From positions 2,139,605-2,203,604 of the forward strand of contig NZ_LT963430.1 of the NCBI RefSeq assembly GCF_900199405.1: a stretch of 64,000 bases of DNA, read 5' to 3'. This stretch comes from Beduinella massiliensis (GTDB lineage Bacteria; Bacillota; Clostridia; Christensenellales; Aristaeellaceae). Positions within the stretch are counted from its first letter, which is position 1. Every line of letters begins with the position of its first letter. Under the pieces are notes generated by a model. That model worked only from the letters and a program-made list of their open reading frames with translations. It did not search any database and was not told where the DNA came from. Below are positions 1 through 6,939 of the stretch, piece by piece. Both the position numbers and the translations under genes were made by a program.

Positions 1-654
1 CATCGCAGCGCGGGCGATGATCGCCATGTCGCGCACCGTCGTATAGTGGTTTTCGTCGTGATAGCCGTGCGAGTTGGCAAAGTGCGTGTTTTCGCTGCAT
101 CCGAGCATGGAAGCCGTCTGGTTCATGAGGTTTACGAATTCTTCCTCGCTGCCGGAGATGTGTACGGCAATCGCCTTGGCACCGTCGTTGCCCGACTTGA
201 CCATCGTGCCGTAGATCAGGTCCTTCAGCTTGATCATCTCGCCTGCGCGAAGGCCGATCTTCGACGAGTCCTCCGGGATGTCGAGCGCTTCCTCGGTGAT
301 TTCCACCTCTTCTTCCAGGTCTCCGAACTGAATGCCAAGCAGCGCAGTCAGGATTTTCGTCGTACTGGCCGGGTATAAAATCCGATCCTCGTTCTTGGCG
401 AAGATCACCGTCCCCGTATCCATCTCCACGAGGATGGCCGCTTCTGCGAGCACCATCTCCGGTTCCAGCAGGTCCGGATGGCTGGAATCCCACTTGGCGA
501 CGTTGGGGGGATAGGTGGGATCTACAAATCTATCGGGGTCGGGGGTAGCCGTAGGTTTTGCAGCGGCAAGCGCCGAGGCTCCAGGCAAAATCGTATAAAC
601 GAGCAGAAACAGCACGATCAACCTGCGCAAGATACCGGCATGCGCTTTGTTCAA
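1..654 (-). CDS. D-alanyl-D-alanine carboxypeptidase, S11 family (3' part outside window)
   Basis: Penicillin-binding-protein-type carboxypeptidase that trims the terminal D-Ala from peptidoglycan stem peptides outside the membrane. The reading frame runs off the left edge; 218 codons are visible. A basic start and hydrophobic stretch form a signal peptide (about residues 1-30). The serine-lysine motif STTK is at residues 97-100 and the SGN motif at 154-156; the KTG motif and C-terminal anchor would lie outside the window. I choose the TTG at 654 because AGGAGG lies about 10 nt upstream and it gives a proper signal peptide. Several Firmicute relatives (DacF, DacB) act in sporulation, but which type this is cannot be told from the part seen. 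It is divergent from the regulator/kinase operon. Confidence 0.9.
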   Translation of the reverse strand, partial: MNKAHAGILRRLIVLFLLVYTILPGASALAAAKPTATPDPDRFVDPTYPPNVAKWDSSHPDLLEPEMVLAEAAILVEMDTGTVIFAKNEDRILYPASTTKILTALLGIQFGDLEEEVEITEEALDIPEDSSKIGLRAGEMIKLKDLIYGTMVKSGNDGAKAIAVHISGSEEEFVNLMNQTASMLGCSENTHFANSHGYHDENHYTTVRDMAIIARAAM

Positions 655-703
655 AGCAGCTGTCCCTCCTTTTTTGGATGCGTTTATAAATGAGCGTTTT
701 ATT

Positions 704-732
704 ACTATAACATGTTTTCCCCGGATTGTACA
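704..732 (-). promoter_or_regulatory. Candidate vegetative promoter for the carboxypeptidase gene
   Basis: On the minus strand TGTACA is followed after 17 nt by TATAGT, about 50 nt upstream of the TTG start. The -35 box is only a 4/6 match, so this is tentative. Confidence 0.4.
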
Positions 733-828
733 GATGCATTCCCTTTCCAAGCTTTCAATTATGACGATTCCAATCCCTATATATTACGAACTTGTGGTGA
801 AAATATTGCATTTTTCTTGCGATTTGGG

Positions 829-858
829 TTGATTTTGGACTGCGTGGGAGGGTACAAT
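829..858 (+). promoter_or_regulatory. Candidate promoter of the regulator/kinase/GerMN operon
   Basis: TTGATT, 18-nt spacer, TACAAT (5/6 match), about 50 nt ahead of the response-regulator start. The region 740-828 between the divergent genes is A+T-rich with no other recognisable element. Confidence 0.55.
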
Positions 859-910
859 AGTCTCATACAGCAAAACGCGCTCAGGTGAGAAGGAAAGGGT
901 GGGACCTTCA

Positions 911-1603
911 ATGGCCAAACGGATATTGCTTGTCGACGACGAACCGCTCATCGTCAAGGGGCTTCGTTTCAGCTTGGAACAGGACGGATACGCCGTCGAC
1001 TCCGCCGCGGACGGGGAAGAGGCTGTCAATAAATTTTTTTCGGGTTCGTATGATCTCATATTGCTCGACGTCATGCTGCCGAAGATGAGCGGCATTGAGG
1101 TTTGTCAGCGCATTCGCGAGCGTTCCAACGTGCCGATCATCATGCTAACGGCGAAGGGGGAGGACATGGATAAGATCCTAGGCCTGGAATACGGCGCGGA
1201 CGACTACATGACCAAGCCCTTTAACATCTTGGAGGTCAAGGCGCGCATCAAGTCGATCTTCCGGCGCACAGCCCCGGCAGGTGAAGCGGAAGACAAGAAG
1301 GTCGTTCGCGTGCACGATCTGGAGGTCAACTTCGCGAACCGTTCCGTAACGTTGGGGGGCAAGGACGTCAAGCTCACGGCGAAGGAATTCGACCTGCTGC
1401 AGCTGTTCATCACCAATCGCGGAAAGGTATACAGCCGCGAAAACATGCTGGAAACGGTCTGGAAGTACGACTATCTCGGGGACATCCGCACGGTGGACGT
1501 TCATATCCGCCGCCTGCGCGAAAAGATCGAACGGGACCCGACCCAGCCGGAGTTCATCCTGACCAAATGGGGAGTGGGTTACTATTTCACGGACAAAGAT
1601 TAA
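911..1603 (+). CDS. OmpR/PhoB-family response regulator
   Basis: Two-component DNA-binding regulator of 230 residues. The receiver domain has the acidic pair D9-D10, the phosphoacceptor D53 in LLDVML, T80 and K102 (TKPF). A winged-helix output domain follows, with the usual ending around YSRENMLETVW and VDVHIRRLREKIE. I prefer the ATG at 911 to the GTG at 899: a GGAAAGG/GGGTGG purine run lies 7-11 nt ahead of it and MAKRILLVDDEP is the typical start. It is followed directly by its kinase, whose likely start overlaps the stop codon. The cognate genes probably include the GerMN operon itself, but no operator was identified. Confidence 0.95.
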   Translation: MAKRILLVDDEPLIVKGLRFSLEQDGYAVDSAADGEEAVNKFFSGSYDLILLDVMLPKMSGIEVCQRIRERSNVPIIMLTAKGEDMDKILGLEYGADDYMTKPFNILEVKARIKSIFRRTAPAGEAEDKKVVRVHDLEVNFANRSVTLGGKDVKLTAKEFDLLQLFITNRGKVYSRENMLETVWKYDYLGDIRTVDVHIRRLREKIERDPTQPEFILTKWGVGYYFTDKD

Positions 1604-3059
1604 CCCGTTTTCCAGCATCCGCACGAAGATCGTCATCGCATTCCTCATCGTCATCGGCGTCTCCTATTATGCGGTCGCGACCTCGCTGATCAAGATGGTC
1701 GGTGATTCGCTCTTTAACGAAAAGGTACGTGCGGAAAAGAGCACGGTTTCCGAACTGGCGGTGCAGTTCGCACCGCTTTGGGAGACGGAAACCACGGATT
1801 CGTTTTATAACGAGCTTCTCGAAGCCGGGCGCCAGACAGGCGGCCGGCTGCTCGTGCTCGACATGGACGGCAAGGTACAGTTGGACACGTTCAGCGAGTA
1901 CAACGGGACGCGCCTGGCGCTGGGCGAGGTGAGCACCGTGCTTGCGGGCGAGCAGAACGCGGATTATGGATTTCATCTGCTGCCCGGAAACGGAAGAAGG
2001 CAGCAGTTTTCCTGGCTCGACCTCTTCTCCGGCCGCGATCGGGACAGCATCTGGGTCGGCTACTTTACCGCCTCGATCGTTCAGGACGGAGAACGCACGG
2101 GCGTCCTGCTTTACTCCTCGCAGGTGCAGGATATGGTGGATTCCCTCGTGAACATGCGGGACCAAATGCTCTCCACATTCGTTTTGGGAGCGCTCGCGGT
2201 CAGCATGCTCAGCTTCCTCGTTTCGCGCTGGATCACGCGCCCCATCGGCGCCCTGACCGCGGGCATCGAACAGATGGCCAAGGGCGACTTTTCCAGCCGC
2301 GTGCGCGTGCAGGGGCACAGTGAAATGGCTCAACTCGCGGAGACGTTCAACCTCATGAGTGAAAAGCTGGAAAATCTCGACAACTCGCGCAATCAGTTCG
2401 TCTCCAACGCCTCGCACGAGCTCAAAACGCCGCTGGCCACGATGAAGATATTGCTGGAATCCGTCATCTATCAGGACGACATGGACCCGGAGCTGCGAAA
2501 GGAATTCTTGCAGGACATCAACAAGGAAATCGATCGGCTTAACCTCGTCATCGGCGATTTGCTGACGCTGGTTCATATCGACAGCCACAAGATGAAGCTG
2601 CGCCGCGAGATGATGCCCCTGGGCGAGTCGGTGCGGGAGGTGATCCGGCGGCTCGCGCCTATGGCCGCCCAGCGCCGGCAGGAGATCGAGGTCGGCATCC
2701 ACGACGAATGCGAAATGTTTGCCGATCCGCTTAAGCTTCAGCAGGTGATCTACAATATCGTCGAAAACGGCATCAAGTACACGCCGGACGGCGGAAAGGT
2801 CCGGGTGACCCTCGTGCGCGATGGACGTGACGCGATTTTAAAGATCACAGACAATGGCGTCGGCATCCCGCGGGAGGACCTGGCGCATATCTTTGAACGC
2901 TTCTATCGGGTGGACAAGGCTCGCTCCCGCGATACGGGCGGTACGGGCCTCGGACTTTCCATCGTGCAGCAGATTATCCGCCTGCATGGCGGCAACATCG
3001 ACGTACAGAGCGAGCCGGGCAAAGGCACCACCTTTACCATCGAGCTGCCTGTCAAGTAA
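1599..3059 (+). CDS. Sensor histidine kinase with HAMP domain, probable ATT start
   Basis: Membrane sensor kinase partner of the preceding regulator. Visible in order: first membrane helix (residues about 10-32), extracytoplasmic sensor region, second helix (about 185-207) and HAMP, HisKA box NASHELKTP with phosphoacceptor His at residue 273, N box (IYNIVENGIKYTPDGG), G1 DNGVGIP, F box FERFYR and G2 GTGLGLS. The first ATG is at 1695 and would remove the first membrane helix. The frame is open from 1563 and contains no ATG, GTG or TTG before 1695. An ATT at 1599 overlaps the regulator stop (ATTAA) and would give a normal N-terminus, INPFSSIRTKIVIAFL. A frameshift or sequencing error at the junction is the alternative. 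Confidence 0.88.
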   Translation: MNPFSSIRTKIVIAFLIVIGVSYYAVATSLIKMVGDSLFNEKVRAEKSTVSELAVQFAPLWETETTDSFYNELLEAGRQTGGRLLVLDMDGKVQLDTFSEYNGTRLALGEVSTVLAGEQNADYGFHLLPGNGRRQQFSWLDLFSGRDRDSIWVGYFTASIVQDGERTGVLLYSSQVQDMVDSLVNMRDQMLSTFVLGALAVSMLSFLVSRWITRPIGALTAGIEQMAKGDFSSRVRVQGHSEMAQLAETFNLMSEKLENLDNSRNQFVSNASHELKTPLATMKILLESVIYQDDMDPELRKEFLQDINKEIDRLNLVIGDLLTLVHIDSHKMKLRREMMPLGESVREVIRRLAPMAAQRRQEIEVGIHDECEMFADPLKLQQVIYNIVENGIKYTPDGGKVRVTLVRDGRDAILKITDNGVGIPREDLAHIFERFYRVDKARSRDTGGTGLGLSIVQQIIRLHGGNIDVQSEPGKGTTFTIELPVK

Positions 3060-3073
3060 GGAGGGCGGATTCG

Positions 3074-4144
3074 TTGATTCGCAAGTTCATCGCAAGTTTG
3101 ACGCTGGCCGTCCTCATTTTCTGCGGCGTTGCAGCGCTCGACCTCGGTATCGTGACGCTGCCCGTTGCCGTCTCGCAGCCGCTCTTCTCAGAGGAGGGGG
3201 CGGAGGAGCGCAAGACGACCATCCCGCTCACGACGACGCTGCCCGGCTCGACTGCGACGCCCGTTCAGCCCGCGGCGCAGGGGAGTCAGAGCGACCTGGC
3301 TGTCGCGACGCTCTATTACCGGTACTACCAGACCTCCTTCTTGGGGCGTGAGGAACGCGTGCTGAGCGTTCCGCGCGACGACGCGGTGGAGCTCACCATC
3401 GTGCAGGCGCTCATCTCGGGTCCCAGCTCATCCTATCAGGAGTTGGTCGGCCTCTTCCCCCCGGATACGCAGGTTGTCGCCACCCGGAGAAGCGGAAACC
3501 TTGTCAGCGTGACGTTAAGCGAAGCCTTTCTCGCCCCGCCGGCCGACGCGCCGAAAAACTGGGAGTCGTTTGAATACTGGCGCCACGAGATCCCGTTGCG
3601 CAGGCAGCTTGCGGTGCTGTCGATCGCAAACGCGTTGACGGAAAGCGGCCGGTGCGAGCGTGTACAGATCCTGATTGCGACACAGGAAGGGGATATTCAG
3701 GGCGATCGCCTCATGCGTTCTGCAATATATACGGATGAAGCAGATCCGAGCGTGGCGCTGGAGCCGCTGAAAAGAAACGAGGACGTCATTCTGTCCCCGC
3801 GCGGCGCAGTAAGAGCTGTGCTTTCCATGTGGCAAAGCAAGAGCTGGGAAACCCTGTACGTCTTCATGGCCAAAAGCGTTTCCGCAGGCGACGTGCCGCT
3901 GCCCTCGCAGACCGAATTTTTAAGCGAGGTGAGTCTGCGCGAGGTCTCCCTGCTCGGGTACAGCGTCGGCACGGGTACGGTTTCCGTGGACGGAATGCGA
4001 GCGACGGTACCCGTGAACATTCAGGTGCAGCGCAGCGACGGCAGTCGGGTTGGGCTCGAAAAGATCCCCGTCCCGCTGACATGTGAAAACGGGAACTGGA
4101 AGCTTTCGTACGCGTCGCTGCTGGCGCTGATGGATCATCAATAG
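3074..4144 (+). CDS. GerMN-domain secreted or membrane-anchored protein
   Basis: A 356-residue exported protein. A hydrophobic segment at residues 8-32 is a signal peptide or anchor, then a Thr/Pro-rich linker (about 45-75) and a GerMN domain (about 80-205; features such as ELTIVQALISGP and VSVTLSEAFL). The C-terminal 140 residues look like a separate NTF2-type fold but this is inference. GerM of Bacillus binds peptidoglycan and helps keep the sporulation channel complex in place, so a wall-binding role is likely. The TTG start at 3074 sits behind AAGGAGGG. It is in the same operon as the sensor kinase and the second GerMN protein. Confidence 0.8.
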   Translation: MIRKFIASLTLAVLIFCGVAALDLGIVTLPVAVSQPLFSEEGAEERKTTIPLTTTLPGSTATPVQPAAQGSQSDLAVATLYYRYYQTSFLGREERVLSVPRDDAVELTIVQALISGPSSSYQELVGLFPPDTQVVATRRSGNLVSVTLSEAFLAPPADAPKNWESFEYWRHEIPLRRQLAVLSIANALTESGRCERVQILIATQEGDIQGDRLMRSAIYTDEADPSVALEPLKRNEDVILSPRGAVRAVLSMWQSKSWETLYVFMAKSVSAGDVPLPSQTEFLSEVSLREVSLLGYSVGTGTVSVDGMRATVPVNIQVQRSDGSRVGLEKIPVPLTCENGNWKLSYASLLALMDHQ

Positions 4145-4157
4145 CGGAGGAACAGAG

Positions 4158-5696
4158 ATGAGAAAAAGTAGGCGGCTCTTAGCCGCATTGCTCTGCTGTC
4201 TGACGCTGGGGGGCTGCGTGGAGCAAATTGAGGAACGCCCGCCGTCCGAGCTGATCGCTTCGGACATATCGGTGGTTTACGACGCGCCGCAGGGCGATAT
4301 GACGTCCGCCCGGACGCTAGATGCCGTGCTGCACTACCTGAGCTATGACGGAACACAGCTCGTCTCCACGGTGCGCAGCATCTACGTTTCAAACAACATG
4401 ACGGAGGAGGAAGCGGTGCTGAGAGCCCTGCTCGCAGACCCGATGCAGGAGGGAATGCGCGCGATTGCGCCGGGTATTGAGGTGCAGAGCGGCGCCTCCG
4501 CGGTCGAGGTCTCCAACGGAATCGTGACGGTCAACCTCTCCTCCCAGGCGCGCACGCTTGAGCCGCAGGAGCTGTTCACGGCCCGCGTCGCGATCGCCAA
4601 TACCCTGACGGAGCTATCCGGTGTGGATTACGTCAACGTACTGGTGGAGGGCAGGGAGGAAGGACAGGATCTGGGCGCGCAGATTCCGATGGGCACGCTT
4701 TCGCGCAGCGCGGGCGGAGACGTATCTGCGCTTTGGAACCAGCTCGAAGGGCAGCGTACCCAGGGAAACGGCTCAGGCCTTACGAAGATGGCGACGCTGT
4801 ATTTTCCAATGCCCGGCGCGCGCTTCATGGTGCCAGAAGTACACAGCATTTCCTTCACTTCCTCAGCCACCGTGGATTACGCGGCAGAGCTCCTGCGGGA
4901 ATGGGGGAAGGGCGCGAGCGCGGTGCAGGGCTCCCCTAGCGCTTTTTCGCCGCTCGACTACCTGATCGGCCTGCCCGAAGAGAGCCGTCTTGCCGGAAGC
5001 TCCTACACGATTGTCCGTCTGAATTTTTCGCCGGAGCTCGAAGAGGCGCTCGCTGTGTCGGCCATTCCCAAGGGACTTTTCCTCGCGATGATGACGTACA
5101 CGCTGACGGGCTTTATTCCGATGCTCGACGGCGTCGTCGTGCACATCGGTGACAAGCTCGTCGACAAGCTGACGGAGGAGGAAAGCCTGGACGGCAGGGA
5201 ACAGCGCTTTGAGGGCGGCATCCTGATGCGTCAGGATTTTAGTGCTTACCTGGCCGAATACTGTCGCCTGTACTTTCCGACCCAATCCGGCGACATGCTG
5301 GCGGGCGTCAACCGCCCGGTTCCGCAAAAGCAGAGCTTCATTCCCCGAGCGCTGTTCCGCCAGCTGCTCGAAGGGCCGCAGCGTGCGGACGCAAAGGAGG
5401 GCCTCGCCCTTGCGCTGCCGGAGGGGATCAGCGATGCGGACATCATCGGCCTCCAAATCGTGGACGACGTAGCGCTGATCAACGTTTCGCAGGCCTTTGC
5501 CGACGCGTGCGCGGATCTGAGCCCGCAGGAAGAGCGAAACGTCATCTATACCATCGTCAACACCATGACGGAACTGTCTCAGGTGCGGCGTGTCTGTTTC
5601 TTTGTAAATGGGGGGCAGGTCGCGTCGCTCGCGGGTTCGATGGGGATGCGCGGTTACTTCGTGCGGAATCCGGGCATTATCCTCCAGGAGGATTGA
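4158..5696 (+). CDS. Lipoprotein with two GerMN domains
   Basis: Exported 512-residue lipoprotein. The signal peptide ends in the lipobox LGGC (Cys about residue 20). Two GerMN modules are recognisable, around residues 55-170 (EAVLRALLADP, VTVNLSSQA) and 385-500 (RALFRQLLEGP, ALINVSQAFAD), separated by a 200-residue middle part. A GGAGG site precedes the ATG by about 8 nt. A lipoprotein with GerMN domains directly after a regulator/kinase pair recalls the MtrA-MtrB-LpqB arrangement of actinobacteria, where the lipoprotein modulates the kinase. Whether that applies here is inference; a sporulation envelope role is the alternative. Confidence 0.82.
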   Translation: MRKSRRLLAALLCCLTLGGCVEQIEERPPSELIASDISVVYDAPQGDMTSARTLDAVLHYLSYDGTQLVSTVRSIYVSNNMTEEEAVLRALLADPMQEGMRAIAPGIEVQSGASAVEVSNGIVTVNLSSQARTLEPQELFTARVAIANTLTELSGVDYVNVLVEGREEGQDLGAQIPMGTLSRSAGGDVSALWNQLEGQRTQGNGSGLTKMATLYFPMPGARFMVPEVHSISFTSSATVDYAAELLREWGKGASAVQGSPSAFSPLDYLIGLPEESRLAGSSYTIVRLNFSPELEEALAVSAIPKGLFLAMMTYTLTGFIPMLDGVVVHIGDKLVDKLTEEESLDGREQRFEGGILMRQDFSAYLAEYCRLYFPTQSGDMLAGVNRPVPQKQSFIPRALFRQLLEGPQRADAKEGLALALPEGISDADIIGLQIVDDVALINVSQAFADACADLSPQEERNVIYTIVNTMTELSQVRRVCFFVNGGQVASLAGSMGMRGYFVRNPGIILQED

Positions 5697-5710
5697 TGGG
5701 AGGGCTGATC

Positions 5711-6925
5711 ATGCGGCTAAAGCGAAGGCGTTCTGTGCGCAGAAAACCCGTGGAACGCTTCATGCGCGCGACAAAAGAGCTTCTCGCAGGCTGCGGCGTC
5801 CTCTCGGGGATCACGCTGCTCGCAGGCGTCCTGCGGCAGGACGCGCCCTTGTACGTTCTGCTGAGCGTGCTCCTCTTGGCGCTGAGCGTGACGCCCCTTG
5901 GCATGTTCGTCGTGATGAAGGAAGTCCTCGCCGCTATGGGCGAAAAAGGGCGTTTGCGTGTGACGATCGGCCGGATGCAAAAGATCGCCCGGGTGTCGGT
6001 GCTCTATCTGGGCGACGTAAAGGAGCTGACGGACGGACAGTACGGCGTAGGAGAAGTCGGTGCACCCTTTTTCCAGGAGGACGAGCGTGCGATGCGTCGA
6101 AAGAGCGCGTGGATGTTCCTGTGTACCGCGAGCGCGCTGTGCTCCGAAGAGGAGACTGCCGCATACGCCCGTTCGTTCGGCTATGATGGTCAAAAGCTGC
6201 GCGGCCAATTTCCGCCCATCCGACAGCTTAGGGAAGAGAACGATGTGCTTCTCAGCGAACATCAGGACGGCGGGCAGACGCTCGCCTTTCTCAGCGGCCC
6301 GCTGACGGGCGTGCTCGACCGCTGCCAGCTCGTCTGGGAGGACGCGCCCCGGCCCTTTGTGGAGGCGGAGCGTGAAGCCCTGAACGGTTTTGCGGCGCGG
6401 GCGATGCAGCGGGGAATGCGCGTCACGGGCTACGGCATGTCGCAGCCCGAGGGCTTTGCTTTCCTGGGCTATATCGCACTCGAGCCCCTGTTGAAGAACG
6501 GCGCTAAGGATCGTGTAAAAGCGCTGGTCGCAAGCGGCGTTCGCACCACTCTGCTGGGCGAGCTGGACGCAGGTGCTCGTGCTATCGCTAAAAAGGCGGG
6601 TGTCAGCGTACAGAACGGTCGCTTTAAGCCTTCGGGCGTGTATCTCCGCACGGCGGGCAGTCTGGGAGAGGTTCCCGCTGAGGGGATCGAAGTGACGTTC
6701 CCGCCGCAGGCGGGACTTGAAGGCGTACTGGAAGACATACAGACCGCGCGTCACCGCCTGTGCACGTTGGTAGAAGCGGCGAGAAGCGCAGGCAAGGCTG
6801 CGGCCTTGCTGGGCGTGCTCATCTTCGCGTCGTTTTTATCCCGCTTCAGCCTTCTGTGGCTGTTTTTGCCTGTCGTCGTGATCGTCTATACCTTCATCGC
6901 ACTGTACTACAAAAGACGCGCCTAA
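5711..6925 (+). CDS. Degenerate P-type ATPase-like membrane protein, probably catalytically inactive
   Basis: A 404-residue protein that I align by eye to the core of P-type ATPases. Hydrophobic helices (about residues 28-67, with a TP motif like the PEG motif of helix 4) are followed by SVLYLGDVKELT at 96-107, which sits where CSDKTGTLT is expected, so the phosphorylated Asp is replaced by Gly. Later LLGELDAGARAIAKKAGV resembles the TGD...A..IA...GI segment of the phosphorylation domain. Two C-terminal helices end the protein (about 360-400). ATP-driven transport is therefore unlikely. A GGGAGGG site favours ATG 5711; ATG 5696, overlapping the previous stop, is an alternative. It follows the GerMN lipoprotein at once. 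Confidence 0.65.
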   Translation: MRLKRRRSVRRKPVERFMRATKELLAGCGVLSGITLLAGVLRQDAPLYVLLSVLLLALSVTPLGMFVVMKEVLAAMGEKGRLRVTIGRMQKIARVSVLYLGDVKELTDGQYGVGEVGAPFFQEDERAMRRKSAWMFLCTASALCSEEETAAYARSFGYDGQKLRGQFPPIRQLREENDVLLSEHQDGGQTLAFLSGPLTGVLDRCQLVWEDAPRPFVEAEREALNGFAARAMQRGMRVTGYGMSQPEGFAFLGYIALEPLLKNGAKDRVKALVASGVRTTLLGELDAGARAIAKKAGVSVQNGRFKPSGVYLRTAGSLGEVPAEGIEVTFPPQAGLEGVLEDIQTARHRLCTLVEAARSAGKAAALLGVLIFASFLSRFSLLWLFLPVVVIVYTFIALYYKRRA

Positions 6926-6939
6926 AGGGGAGATAGAAT

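Noticed and set aside
1587-2702. 371-codon minus-strand frame opposite the histidine kinase
   Set aside because: Kinase motifs on the plus strand are complete; the antisense frame is compositionally a shadow.
1599-3059. Calling the kinase a pseudogene
   Set aside because: All catalytic boxes and both membrane helices are in one open frame; only the start codon is unusual.
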